The notes under the pieces: model-generated
The model's database searches: none
Told to the model about the DNA's origin: nothing
Seen by the model: only the letters and a program-made list of their open reading frames with translations
DNA from: Colivicinus sp045642525
GTDB lineage: Bacteria; Bacillota_I; Bacilli_A; Erysipelotrichales; Erysipelotrichaceae
Length of the DNA stretch: 64,000 nucleotides
Direction of reading: 5' to 3'
Assembly (NCBI GenBank): GCA_045642525.1
Contig: JAZUIZ010000018.1
Coordinates: 85,999 to 149,998, forward strand
Shown: piece after piece, positions 36,376 to 44,675 of the stretch
Layout of the letters: the number at the start of each line of letters is the position of its first letter
Position numbering within the stretch: position 1 is the stretch's first letter
Translations under genes and position numbers: made by a program

Positions 36376-37038
36376 ATGCTTAATATATTAGTTGTTGATG
36401 ATGAAGTGAAAATTAGAGAAGTTGTAAAAGAATATGCTAAAGTATCAAATTATGATTGCGATGAAGCTTCAAATGGTAAAGATGCTATAGAAATGGTTAA
36501 GAACAAAGATTATGACTGTGTAATTTTAGATATTATGATGCCAGAGCTTGATGGCTTTTCTGCTTGCAAAAAAATAAAAGAATTAAAAAATGTTCCAGTC
36601 ATTATGCTTTCAGCTCGTCAAGAAGAAGATGACAAATTGTTTTCTTTTGATATGGGTGTCGATGATTATGTAACTAAACCATTTTCTCCTAAAGAATTAA
36701 TGGCAAGAATTAAAGCAATTTGTACTCGTAACAATGTTAAGACTCTAGAAAAATATGAATTTGAGGGTTTACATATTGATGTGGTAGGGCGTTTAGTCAC
36801 GATAGATTCTAAAAAAGTTATGCTTACGCCTAAAGAATTGGATTTACTTATTTATCTAGTTGAAAACAAGAATGTTGCGTTAGATAGAGAAAAAATATTG
36901 TCCAGTGTTTGGAACAATGATTTCTATGGTGATGATAGAACAGTAGATACACATATAAAGATGTTGAGAAAAGATTTAGGTGAATATCAAAAATTTATTG
37001 TAACTGTTAGGGGCATGGGGTATAAATTTGAAGTTTAA
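36376..37038 (+). CDS. OmpR/PhoB-family response regulator
   Basis: A 220-residue two-component regulator. The receiver domain (1-118) has D-D acidic pair, phosphoacceptor in V-I-L-D-I-M-M-P (Asp about 52), conserved Ser/Thr and Lys (TKPF). The C-terminal winged helix (about 130-220) has the L-T-P-K-E-L-D-L-L and RTVDTHIKMLRKDL motifs. Strong Shine-Dalgarno (AGGAGG). It lies 8 nt after dnaE and overlaps its kinase gene by 11 nt. Target genes unknown. Confidence 0.95.
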   Translation: MLNILVVDDEVKIREVVKEYAKVSNYDCDEASNGKDAIEMVKNKDYDCVILDIMMPELDGFSACKKIKELKNVPVIMLSARQEEDDKLFSFDMGVDDYVTKPFSPKELMARIKAICTRNNVKTLEKYEFEGLHIDVVGRLVTIDSKKVMLTPKELDLLIYLVENKNVALDREKILSSVWNNDFYGDDRTVDTHIKMLRKDLGEYQKFIVTVRGMGYKFEV

Positions 37039-38476
37039 TTTTAAAGGGATTAGATTTTCGACATGGCTATATTTTTTAGGCTTTTCATTGGCTATGCTTT
37101 CTTTGCTTGGCTTTTTATTAGTTGTGTTAATTAAGCCGTATTATCGTAACGATAGATTAAAAACTATTCAAACAATTTCAGACACAATTGAAGAATTATT
37201 ATTAAAAGATAATACCACTGAAGAGGATATTGAAAATACTGCTAGAACAGTTGTTGGAAATAATGCATGTGTATTAATTTTTAATGAAAATAAAAAAGAA
37301 ATATATTCTTCAGATTCTTTAGGACAAATGTGTTTGTTAAATAAGAATGTTAAAATTAACGACCAAGAATTCGTTATAAAAAAAGAGCCACAAAAATTTA
37401 TTGATATAGTAAAGGAAACGAGTCCATATACTGCAAATCTAATATCAGATATCACTGATACTGAAATGATATTGTATGGTGAACAATTCAAAAACAATTT
37501 AGCTAATTATTATTTAGCCATCAATACTACTCTAGAACCAGTTGAATCGTATATTGATTTTATTATTAATCAATATTTATACATAGCTATTTTTGTAATA
37601 ATAGTTGCATTAGTTGTAGCATTCTTTTTGGCGAAACGTATATCTTCACCAATTGTTAAGATGAAAAATGAAGCAAATAAATTAGCTGATGGAAATTACA
37701 ATGTAAAATTTGAATCTAATTCTTTTTCAGAAATTAATGATTTGGCTTCTACTCTTGATGATGCGACAGATAAACTTTCTCAAATTAATGATTTAAGAAA
37801 AGATTTGGTTGCAAATGTTTCTCATGACATTAAAACACCTTTAACAATCATACAAACATATGCTGAAATGATTCAAGATATTTCTGGCGATGATCCTAAA
37901 AAAAGAAATGAACATTTAGATGTTATTTTAAAAGAGACAGAATATCTAAATAAACTTGTAACGGATATGTCAGAGTTATCAAAATTACAATCTGGAAATA
38001 TCGTAATTAATAGAGATAATTTTGATTTTAAGGAATGCACATTACATGTTTTATCTTTATTAGAACAACTTCTTGTTGAAAAAAATATAACTATAAAGAC
38101 GAATCTAGATGAATGTGTTGTATATGCTGATGAAATAAAGATTAGTCAAGTTATATATAATTTTGTTTCTAATGCTATAAAACATTCAAACAATAATGAT
38201 GAAATAACAATAAACATTATTAATAATGAAGATAGTGTGAAATTTGAAGTTATAGATAATGGCGATGGAATTTCCGAAGAAGTATTACCTTATGTATGGG
38301 ATAGATATTATAAAGTAGACAAGAACTTCAATAGAAATGTAAATTCTACTGGTTTAGGTTTGGCCATCGCAAAAGCAATATTAGAAGCACATAAAGCAAA
38401 ATATGGTGTCGAGTCCAAACTTAATGAAGGGGCAAAGTTCTATTTTGAACTATTTAAGGATTATGAAGAAGAATAA
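37028..38476 (+). CDS. Membrane sensor histidine kinase
   Basis: A 482-residue kinase, partner of the preceding regulator. It has TM1 (about 12-34), an extracellular sensor region, TM2 (about 176-200), HAMP (about 200-252), HisKA with the phospho-His in V-S-H-D-I-K-T-P-L (about 265), and HATPase with N-box N-F-V-S-N-A-I-K-H, D-N-G-D-G-I and T-G-L-G-L-A-I. It uses a TTG start inside the regulator gene, giving an 11-nt overlap, which suggests coupling. Confidence 0.94.
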   Translation: MKFNFKGIRFSTWLYFLGFSLAMLSLLGFLLVVLIKPYYRNDRLKTIQTISDTIEELLLKDNTTEEDIENTARTVVGNNACVLIFNENKKEIYSSDSLGQMCLLNKNVKINDQEFVIKKEPQKFIDIVKETSPYTANLISDITDTEMILYGEQFKNNLANYYLAINTTLEPVESYIDFIINQYLYIAIFVIIVALVVAFFLAKRISSPIVKMKNEANKLADGNYNVKFESNSFSEINDLASTLDDATDKLSQINDLRKDLVANVSHDIKTPLTIIQTYAEMIQDISGDDPKKRNEHLDVILKETEYLNKLVTDMSELSKLQSGNIVINRDNFDFKECTLHVLSLLEQLLVEKNITIKTNLDECVVYADEIKISQVIYNFVSNAIKHSNNNDEITINIINNEDSVKFEVIDNGDGISEEVLPYVWDRYYKVDKNFNRNVNSTGLGLAIAKAILEAHKAKYGVESKLNEGAKFYFELFKDYEEE

Positions 38477-39152
38477 TATTGATTATTTGAAATTCATCGA
38501 CTATGAATTTGTCCAAGATGATAGGTTTATTAAAGCAAATACTGATACTGCTTTTTTAGGAATGTTTTTAGATAAAATGATAAATAAATCTGTATTAGAT
38601 ATTGGAACTAATACGGGTGCTTTATTGTTGTATGCTCATTATCATGGAGCTAAATACTTATATGGTGTTGATATTCATGGCGAAGCTCTAGAAACAGCTA
38701 ATAAAAATCTAAGAAAATATTCTAAAAACTTTAAGACCTATAAATCAAGAGTACAAGATTTAGAAATTGATCCAGTTGATGTTGTCGTATGTAATCCGCC
38801 TTTTTTTGAAATGAATAATATAGCTGAAGATAAGAATTTTAGAGAAGCATTATTTGAAGAAACCCTTCCTCTAGAAGACTTATTTAAAGCTTTAAGAAAG
38901 TTTATGAAAGATAATGGTGAAGCTTATATACTGTATCAAGCTGATAGATTTCCAGAAGTATATGATATGTGTAAGAAATACAAATTAAAAATTATGAAAA
39001 TGCAATTTATACACGATATTCATTCCTCACTTGCTTTGAGAGTTATGCTTAAATTAAAAATTGGACCAATGACTAAAATCAAAATATATGAACCGGTTAT
39101 GATTGATAGAGGACAAAAAGTAAACGCTTTGTATACTATAGAAGAAAAATAG
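38463..39152 (+). CDS. SAM-dependent methyltransferase, TrmN6-like
   Basis: A 229-residue Rossmann methyltransferase with SAM motif L-D-I-G-T-N-T-G and the N6-adenine-type catalytic motif N-P-P-F (VVCNPPFF, about 118). It resembles the tRNA1(Val) adenine-37 N6-methyltransferase family. ATG 38463 is chosen (AAGGA just upstream) rather than a longer frame inside the kinase gene; it overlaps the kinase end by 14 nt. RNA target is inferred from family. Confidence 0.85.
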   Translation: MKKNNIDYLKFIDYEFVQDDRFIKANTDTAFLGMFLDKMINKSVLDIGTNTGALLLYAHYHGAKYLYGVDIHGEALETANKNLRKYSKNFKTYKSRVQDLEIDPVDVVVCNPPFFEMNNIAEDKNFREALFEETLPLEDLFKALRKFMKDNGEAYILYQADRFPEVYDMCKKYKLKIMKMQFIHDIHSSLALRVMLKLKIGPMTKIKIYEPVMIDRGQKVNALYTIEEK

Positions 39153-39197
39153 AAAACAGTTATTAATTTTATATTATTATTATTAAGAGGAGAGAAA

Positions 39198-39506
39198 ATG
39201 CCAAAAACAAAAGAAGAATTAGAAGTATTAAAAAAAGAGTTTGATTCATTAAATTCGAAATTAAAAGATTTAAATGAAGAAGAATTAATAGCTGTTGTAG
39301 GAGGAGAAGATAGTGATATAGAAGTTAAGTTTCCTGATAACTCTAAGATAAAGGTTGTTTCTGGACCTTTAAAAGGAATGCACGGTATAATTAAAGGCCA
39401 TATCACATCTTCAATATCTAAAGGGTCAATGATATATTATTGCATGCTTGAGGGGCATGGTTGTATTTTAGCGTTGGTTTGTGAAAAAGATCTTGAATTG
39501 GAATAA
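39198..39506 (+). CDS. Small protein with double-glycine leader-like N-terminus and KOW-like core
   Basis: A 102-residue protein. Residues 25-36 read L-N-E-E-E-L-I-A-V-V-G-G, matching the E-L-x-x-V-x-G-G leader signature of peptides processed by C39-peptidase ABC exporters. The remainder contains KVVSGPLKGMHGIIKG, which resembles a KOW motif, and a Cys/His-containing hydrophobic end. Shine-Dalgarno AGAGGAG 7-8 nt upstream and a TATATT box before it suggest its own promoter. No exporter, peptidase or modifying enzyme is seen in the window. Function unknown. Confidence 0.65.
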   Translation: MPKTKEELEVLKKEFDSLNSKLKDLNEEELIAVVGGEDSDIEVKFPDNSKIKVVSGPLKGMHGIIKGHITSSISKGSMIYYCMLEGHGCILALVCEKDLELE

Positions 39507-39526
39507 TTAGTGGAAAGGATAAATAT

Positions 39527-39757
39527 ATGTCAAAAGAAAAAATAAATGAAAAAAAACTTGCTGGTGCTGCAGGCGGGGCAGACCTCAAAGAAGATGAAAA
39601 TGTTATGCTTTGCGAATCGTGTGGGTATAGAGAAATATGGACAGATGATTATATGAAGCAATTACAATATCAAATGTATTACGAATGTCCCTCGTGCCAT
39701 AAAAAAACTTTCATGTGTATCACATGTAAGTCTCTTAAAATGCCAAAATTTGATTAA
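39527..39757 (+). CDS. Small protein with double-glycine leader-like N-terminus and zinc-ribbon core
   Basis: A 76-residue protein. Residues 6-17 read I-N-E-K-K-L-A-G-A-A-G-G, again a double-glycine leader type, but shorter. The rest carries three C-x-x-C pairs (CESC, CPSC, CITC) in a small zinc-ribbon arrangement. It lies 20 nt after the previous leader-bearing gene with Shine-Dalgarno AAAGGA, so the two probably form one operon. Whether it is exported, or whether the leader-like motif has another use, cannot be told. Confidence 0.65.
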   Translation: MSKEKINEKKLAGAAGGADLKEDENVMLCESCGYREIWTDDYMKQLQYQMYYECPSCHKKTFMCITCKSLKMPKFD

Positions 39758-39789
39758 TTAGTGTATATAGCGTTGTTTTCTTATTGAAT

Positions 39790-39817
39790 TTGATATGCTT
39801 TTTTGGTAGTATATAAA
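39790..39817 (+). promoter_or_regulatory. Promoter of the rplU-prp-rpmA operon
   Basis: TTGATA (39790-39795), a 16-nt spacer, and TATAAA (39812-39817), followed by the structured L21 leader. Confidence 0.6.
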
Positions 39818-39819
39818 TG

Positions 39820-39912
39820 TTGTAGTCCCTCCTTGAAGGGGATTATAACCGCTCAAAAGAGGTTACTAAGTGCGTATGCCACCTCAATGGCGAGTCTGAA
39901 TCTATATAAGGA
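39820..39912 (+). ncRNA. Ribosomal protein L21 leader RNA
   Basis: About 90 nt directly before rplU contains a stem AGTCCCT / AGGGGATT and a second folded region with paired GCGTATGCC...GGCGAG-type segments, ending in Shine-Dalgarno AGGAGG. Position and layout match the L21 leader of Firmicutes, an autoregulatory element bound by L21. A covariance-model search would confirm it. Confidence 0.7.
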
Positions 39913-39920
39913 GGTGCACT

Positions 39921-40229
39921 ATGTACGCAATTATCGAGACTGGTGGCAAACAACTTAAGGTTGAAGAAGGCCAAGTAATCTATGTTGAAAAATTAGATGT
40001 AGAAGCTGGCAAAGAATATACCTTTGATAAAGTTGTAGCTATCGAAAACAATGGATTGACTCTTGGAACTCCATACGTTGAAGGTGCTAAAGTTACTTGC
40101 AAAGTTGAAAAACATGACAAGGAAAAGAAAATTGTAATCTTCAAGTATAAACAAAAGAAGGGTTCTACTAGACGCAAACAAGGTCATCGTCAACCATACA
40201 CTAAGTTAACTGTAGAAAAGATTGGTTAA
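39921..40229 (+). CDS. rplU: 50S ribosomal protein L21
   Basis: A 102-residue 23S rRNA-binding protein. It begins MYAIIETGGKQLKVEEGQ and ends with the basic KKGSTRRKQGHRQPYTKLTV region, both hallmarks of L21. Strong Shine-Dalgarno (AAGGAGG). First gene of rplU-prp-rpmA; the stop overlaps the prp start by one base. Confidence 0.98.
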   Translation: MYAIIETGGKQLKVEEGQVIYVEKLDVEAGKEYTFDKVVAIENNGLTLGTPYVEGAKVTCKVEKHDKEKKIVIFKYKQKKGSTRRKQGHRQPYTKLTVEKIG

Positions 40230-40534
40230 TGATTACTGCAATTTACGAAGCAAAAGAAAATAATTATTTGTCATTAGAAGTTAAAGGCCATGCCGATTAT
40301 GAAAATAGTGGCAAAGATCTAGTTTGTGCTTCAGTAAGTTCCATAATGTTTGGCTTCATGAATGCTCTTGATGAGCTACATGAAAATGTTGAAATAAAAC
40401 AGTTAACTAATTCAATTGTGATTATTAATCATAGTAGTTCAAATATTATTCAAGATTATTTCGAACTAGTTATGAGGCAATTAAAAACCATCGAAGAAAG
40501 ATATGGTGGTTATATCAAAATAGAAAGGAAGTAA
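40229..40534 (+). CDS. prp: Ribosomal-processing cysteine protease Prp
   Basis: A 101-residue cysteine protease (YsxB family) that removes the N-terminal extension of L27. The catalytic pair is present: His in V-K-G-H-A (about 22) and Cys in L-V-C-A-S-V-S (about 33). The gene sits between rplU and rpmA, as in other Firmicutes, and the L27 here carries the matching cleavage site. Confidence 0.93.
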   Translation: MITAIYEAKENNYLSLEVKGHADYENSGKDLVCASVSSIMFGFMNALDELHENVEIKQLTNSIVIINHSSSNIIQDYFELVMRQLKTIEERYGGYIKIERK

Positions 40535-40538
40535 TAAA

Positions 40539-40823
40539 ATGAAATATATATTAGATATTCAATTCTTCGCTTCTAAAAAGGGTGTTGGTTCTACTAAAAA
40601 TGGACGTGATTCTCAATCAAAACGTTTAGGTGCGAAGTTGGCTGATGGTGAATTCGCAACAGCTGGTTCTATTATTTATCGTCAAAGAGGAACTAAAATC
40701 CATCCTGGAACAAATGTTAAGAAAGGTGGAGATGATACATTATTCTGTCTAGTTGATGGTGTTGTTAAATATGAACACCTTGGAAAAGACAAGACTAAGG
40801 TATCTGTATATCCAGTAGCTTAA
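40539..40823 (+). CDS. rpmA: 50S ribosomal protein L27 with cleavable N-terminal extension
   Basis: A 94-residue protein. MKYILDIQFF precedes the mature A-S-K-K-G-V start and matches the Prp recognition motif ending Q-F-F. The rest is standard L27 (RLGAKLADGE, SIIYRQRGTKIHPG). Mature L27 reaches the peptidyl transferase centre, so cleavage is needed for function. Shine-Dalgarno AAAGGAAG. A terminator follows. Confidence 0.97.
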   Translation: MKYILDIQFFASKKGVGSTKNGRDSQSKRLGAKLADGEFATAGSIIYRQRGTKIHPGTNVKKGGDDTLFCLVDGVVKYEHLGKDKTKVSVYPVA

Positions 40824-40835
40824 TTGATATCATTT

Positions 40836-40863
40836 AGCCCTCAATTACGAGGGCTTTAATTTT
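40836..40863 (+). terminator. Terminator after rpmA
   Basis: A 7-bp stem AGCCCTC / GAGGGCT with a 6-nt loop, followed by TTTAATTTT. Confidence 0.8.
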
Positions 40864-40876
40864 GTGAAGGTTTAAT

Positions 40877-42160
40877 ATGCAATTTATTGATAAAGTAAAT
40901 TTAAAATTAAAAGCTGGAAATGGTGGCAATGGTATTGTTGCTTTTAAACATGAAAAATATAATCCGTTAGGTGGCCCATCTGGTGGTGATGGCGGTAATG
41001 GCGGTTCAATTATATTCAAAGTCGATACAAATAAATCAACTTTGTTAGACTTGAGATTCGCAAAACAGATTAGAGCCGAAGATGGAGAAAATGGAAAGGG
41101 CAACAATATGTATGGTGCATCAAGAGATGATGTTGTTGTTAAAGTTCCGCTTGGCACTATTGTAAAAGATATTGATAGTGATGAAATAATTGCTGATTTA
41201 AATACAATAGATGCTGAAGAAGTAATATGTGAGGGTGGCAAAGGAGGAAAAGGAAACTTTCATTTTAAATCTTCACGAAACAACGCTCCTGAATATGCAA
41301 CACTTGGAACATTAGGTGAAGAGAAAAATGTTATTGTTGAATTAAAACTTTTAGCTGATGTTGGACTTGTTGGCTTACCTTCAGTTGGCAAATCTACATT
41401 ATTATCAGTTGTTTCTAATGCGAGACCTGAAATAGCTGATTATCCTTTTACCACTTTAAAACCTCAACTTGGAATGGTAAAAGTCGATGATTTTTCATTT
41501 GTCATGGCGGATTTGCCTGGCCTTATTAAAGGAGCATCACAGGGCAAAGGTTTAGGACATGAATTTTTAAAACATATTGAGAGATGTAGAATTATAATTC
41601 ACGTTCTTGATATGGGCAGTGATAATCCTATCAATGATTATGAAGTAATAAATAATGAATTAGAAAAATACCCTGGTAATTTATCTCAAAGACCACAAAT
41701 TGTCGTAGCCAATAAAATGGATATGGATGAGGAACATATCAATCTTAATAAGTTTAAAGAGAAATATCCAAATGTAGAAGTATTTGAAACCACCACGATA
41801 ATAAACGAGGGACTAAAACCAGTCTTATATAAAGTTAAAGATATGTTGAAAGAATTACCACAGTTTCCTCTATATAATCCTAATAAGGCTAATAAGAAAG
41901 TTGTTTATAAATACGAAGAACCTAAAGAATTCACAATTTATAATGAAGGAAATGGTGATTGGAGAGTTGAGGGAGAAAAAGTTGAAAGATTATTTAATTC
42001 AACAAATTTTGATGATGAAGAATCTGTCATTAAGTTCTCTCGAACATTATCTAAGATGAAACTAGACGAGGCATTAAAAGAAAAGGGTTGTAAGAATGGC
42101 GATCTTGTATTTATCAAAGATTATAGTTTTGAATACACTGATGATGAAGATGAGGATTAA
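40877..42160 (+). CDS. obg: Ribosome-assembly GTPase Obg
   Basis: A 427-residue GTPase in 50S assembly and stress control. It has the Gly-rich Obg fold (1-158), a G domain with G1 GLPSVGKS, G3 DLPG and G4 NKMD, and a C-terminal OCT domain (about 345-420) ending LVFIKDYSFEY. The three-domain build and position after L27 are typical. Shine-Dalgarno TGAAGG 6 nt upstream. Its stop lies in the loop of the following terminator. Confidence 0.97.
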   Translation: MQFIDKVNLKLKAGNGGNGIVAFKHEKYNPLGGPSGGDGGNGGSIIFKVDTNKSTLLDLRFAKQIRAEDGENGKGNNMYGASRDDVVVKVPLGTIVKDIDSDEIIADLNTIDAEEVICEGGKGGKGNFHFKSSRNNAPEYATLGTLGEEKNVIVELKLLADVGLVGLPSVGKSTLLSVVSNARPEIADYPFTTLKPQLGMVKVDDFSFVMADLPGLIKGASQGKGLGHEFLKHIERCRIIIHVLDMGSDNPINDYEVINNELEKYPGNLSQRPQIVVANKMDMDEEHINLNKFKEKYPNVEVFETTTIINEGLKPVLYKVKDMLKELPQFPLYNPNKANKKVVYKYEEPKEFTIYNEGNGDWRVEGEKVERLFNSTNFDDEESVIKFSRTLSKMKLDEALKEKGCKNGDLVFIKDYSFEYTDDEDED

Positions 42161-42171
42161 CTCATCTTTTT
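42148..42171 (+). terminator. Terminator at the end of obg
   Basis: A 7-bp stem AGATGAG / CTCATCT with loop GATTAA containing the obg stop, then a T-run. The pnuC ATG follows only 9 nt later. Confidence 0.75.
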
Positions 42172-42180
42172 AAGATAAAT

Positions 42181-43098
42181 ATGTTTAAAATAAGTATTGA
42201 AGAAAATAAGAAAATAAAAACAATTGAAATAATATCAATAATATTATTATTTGTTTTTTCATTGTTGATGTGTGTATTTGGTATAAAAAAAGCAAATTAT
42301 GAATATTTGAATGTTGTTTTTGCTTCAACGATGATTATTCTTTCAATATTATTGATATTACTTTTTTCAAAATCTTTTAATAATTTTGAAAAGACTTGGT
42401 TTATATCTATTATGATCCTTGCATCTATTTTTTCAATTGTCTTTCCTCAAGAAGAAACGAATGGTGTTAATGGAACTATAATTATGTTTTTATATTTGCT
42501 TGACACCTTTTTAAATATTTTATGTGAATTATTGATTTCTAAACAATCTAGATATAATTTTTTAGTCTCTATTTTTGTTGAAGTAATAGAAATAATAATT
42601 TTTCTCATCTTAATGTATAGATTTGCTACTTTGGCAGTAACATTATTTTTCTGGCTTCCAATAGATATTATTAGTTATATTAATTGGACAAAGCACAAAG
42701 ATATTGTTGATGATGAGCTAACTGTTGTAAGAAAACTTAAAGGATATCAAGAAATTATAATTATTGTTGGCATTGTTATTTGGACAATTATAGTTGGATA
42801 TTTTATTAGTGGTTTAAATATTTATTCAGATTTTATTAATGATAAAAACATTGAAAAGTTGCTTATATATCTTGATGCCTGTGTTTCTGCAGTTGGCATT
42901 GCAAATGGTATTTTTATTTATTTCAGATTACAAGAACAATGGCTTGCTTGGTATTTGTGTTCAATTATTGAAATGATAATCAATATATTATCTGGACAAT
43001 ATGTTTTATTAGTATTGAAAATTGCTTATTTTACCAACACTACATATGGCTATATTAAATGGAATAAATACATAAAAGAACATCGAAACAATGTTTAA
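42181..43098 (+). CDS. pnuC: PnuC-family nicotinamide riboside/vitamin transporter
   Basis: A 305-residue membrane protein with about eight helices. The family signatures W-L-P-I-D-I-I-S-Y-I-N-W, T-K-H-K-D, and the C-terminal R-x-x-E-Q-W-L-A-W-Y and G-Q-Y-V-L-L-V-L-K motifs, ending T-N-T-T-Y-G-Y-I-K-W, are present. It is a facilitator for NAD-precursor or another vitamin. It starts just after the obg terminator; no clear Shine-Dalgarno. TAAGAT at 42171-42176 is 4 nt before the ATG, so a very short or absent leader is possible. Confidence 0.88.
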   Translation: MFKISIEENKKIKTIEIISIILLFVFSLLMCVFGIKKANYEYLNVVFASTMIILSILLILLFSKSFNNFEKTWFISIMILASIFSIVFPQEETNGVNGTIIMFLYLLDTFLNILCELLISKQSRYNFLVSIFVEVIEIIIFLILMYRFATLAVTLFFWLPIDIISYINWTKHKDIVDDELTVVRKLKGYQEIIIIVGIVIWTIIVGYFISGLNIYSDFINDKNIEKLLIYLDACVSAVGIANGIFIYFRLQEQWLAWYLCSIIEMIINILSGQYVLLVLKIAYFTNTTYGYIKWNKYIKEHRNNV

Positions 43099-43139
43099 AT
43101 AATAAATTCATTTATTAACAAATCAATTGTGTATTGCTG

Positions 43140-43168
43140 TTGATATAGACACTTAAAGTTGATAAAAT
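43140..43168 (+). promoter_or_regulatory. Promoter of efp
   Basis: TTGATA (43140-43145), a 17-nt spacer, and TAAAAT (43163-43168), with the Shine-Dalgarno-bearing efp start 33 nt downstream. Confidence 0.65.
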
Positions 43169-43201
43169 ATACGAGTATTGATAGAAAAAGAGGTAGAAAA
43201 T

Positions 43202-43759
43202 ATGGCAATTGAAGCAGGCGATTTTAAAACAGGATTAACAGTAATGGTTGATGGTGATCCATGGCAAGTATTGGAATTTATGCATGTTAAGCCAGGCAAG
43301 GGTGCTGCTATTTTAAAGACTAAAATGAAGAACTTAAAAACGGGTTCTACACAAGAAAGAAACTTCAATGCTTCTACAAAATTCGAAGCTGCGGTTATTG
43401 AAAAGAAGAAAGCTGCATTCTCTTATGAAGCTGATGGAACGTATTATTTTATGGATCAACAAACATTTGATACATATGAATTAACTTCTGAACAAATTGG
43501 TTTCAATAAATACTTTATTTTAGAAGGAAATGAAATAATGTTGATGTTCTTTGAAGGCAATGTTTTATCGGTATCTGTGCCTGATAAAGTAGAACTTACA
43601 GTAACAGAAACTTCTCCAGCTATGCCTGGTGCTCCATCTACACAAACTAAAGATGCAGTAACAGAAACAGGCTTATCTTTAAGGGTTCCACAATTTATTG
43701 AACAAGGCGAAAAAATCATTGTATCTACAATTGATGGAAAGTATACTTCAAGAGCTTAA
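43202..43759 (+). CDS. efp: Elongation factor P, canonical copy
   Basis: A 185-residue translation factor that rescues ribosomes stalled on polyproline. It has the KOW-like domain I with the usual tip loop V-K-P-G-K-G-A-A (Lys about 32), then two OB domains ending I-V-S-T-I-D-G-K-Y. ATG 43202 is chosen (AAGAGG 7 nt upstream). A second, divergent EF-P gene lies at 58452. Confidence 0.96.
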   Translation: MAIEAGDFKTGLTVMVDGDPWQVLEFMHVKPGKGAAILKTKMKNLKTGSTQERNFNASTKFEAAVIEKKKAAFSYEADGTYYFMDQQTFDTYELTSEQIGFNKYFILEGNEIMLMFFEGNVLSVSVPDKVELTVTETSPAMPGAPSTQTKDAVTETGLSLRVPQFIEQGEKIIVSTIDGKYTSRA

Positions 43760-43771
43760 TTGCTCTTTTTT
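43750..43771 (+). terminator. Terminator at the end of efp
   Basis: Stem AAGAGC / GCTCTT with a 6-nt loop containing the efp stop, then a T-run. The next ATG follows within 7 nt. Confidence 0.7.
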
Positions 43772-43777
43772 AAAAAT

Positions 43778-44524
43778 ATGAGAAAAGTTGTTTTAATTAC
43801 AGGAGCTGCAAAGGGCATAGGAAAAGCTATAGCTTTAGAACTAGCTAAGAATAATTATGATATTGTAATAAATTATCTTACTTCTTCTAAAGAAGCTTTT
43901 GAACTGAAAGAACATATCGAAAAAACATATCATGTAAATTGTCTTGCGATTAAGGCGGATATTTCAAATGAGGCTGAAGTTGAAACAATGATTAATGAAA
44001 TTGATAATAAACTTGGTGGTGTTAATGTTTTGATTAACAACGCAGCAATTGATTTATCAAATTTATTTAATTTAAAAACTAGTGATGAGTTCAGGAAAAC
44101 ATTAGATGTAAATGTTATTGGAGCATATAATTGTGCAAAAAAAGTTAGTGAACATATGTTAACGAATAAGTATGGAAGAATAATCAATATTGCATCGACT
44201 AATGGAATCAATACATATTATCCTATGTCGATTGATTACGATGCTTCAAAAGCTGCATTAATATCTTTAACTCATAATTTGGCTTTGCAGTACGCGCCAT
44301 ATATTAACGTAAACGCTATAGCTCCAGGATTTATTGGAACTGAAAGTGAACTTGAGGGATATGATGGAGATTTTCTTAAACAGGAACAAGAAAAAATTCT
44401 AGTAAAAAGATATGGTGAACCTGATGAAGTAGCTCATCTAGTAAAATTCTTAATTAGTGACGAAGCAAATTATATAAATAATTCTATTATTAGAATAGAT
44501 GGTGGACAAATAGGCTCATACTAA
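43778..44524 (+). CDS. Short-chain dehydrogenase/reductase (FabG-like)
   Basis: A 248-residue classical SDR. It has the NAD(P) motif T-G-A-A-K-G-I-G (7-14), N-N-A, catalytic Ser in N-I-A-S-T (about 140), and Y-D-A-S-K (about 154-158). FabG-type ketoacyl-ACP reductase is the nearest family, but no fatty-acid genes lie nearby, so the substrate is uncertain. ATG 43778 gives the normal N-terminus MRKVVLITG; no Shine-Dalgarno is seen, and it sits right after the efp terminator. Confidence 0.88.
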   Translation: MRKVVLITGAAKGIGKAIALELAKNNYDIVINYLTSSKEAFELKEHIEKTYHVNCLAIKADISNEAEVETMINEIDNKLGGVNVLINNAAIDLSNLFNLKTSDEFRKTLDVNVIGAYNCAKKVSEHMLTNKYGRIINIASTNGINTYYPMSIDYDASKAALISLTHNLALQYAPYINVNAIAPGFIGTESELEGYDGDFLKQEQEKILVKRYGEPDEVAHLVKFLISDEANYINNSIIRIDGGQIGSY

Positions 44525-44572
44525 TCGTAATTACATAACACGCCAAATACTGGAGTTGAATAAAATGTGAGA

Positions 44573-44596
44573 CAAGCACATTGGCTTGGTTTTTAT
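44573..44596 (+). terminator. Weak terminator before the toxin-antitoxin operon
   Basis: Stem CAAGC / GCTTG with a 6-nt loop, then GTTTTTA. Confidence 0.5.
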
Positions 44597-44603
44597 ATTA
44601 TTT

Positions 44604-44643
44604 ATTGTTATGTTAACAATAAATATATTGTTATTTCAACAAT
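44604..44643. promoter_or_regulatory. Tandem palindromic operators of the toxin-antitoxin operon
   Basis: Two copies of ATTGTT-N5-AACAAT at 44604-44620 (embedded in a 9-3-9 perfect inverted repeat at 44602-44622) and 44627-44643. Centres are 23 bp apart. They lie just before the TACAAT (44652-44657) and the antitoxin gene, as expected for autoregulation by the antitoxin-toxin complex. Confidence 0.75.
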
Positions 44644-44675
44644 GAATAATATACAATATATGTGAGGTGTTTTGT

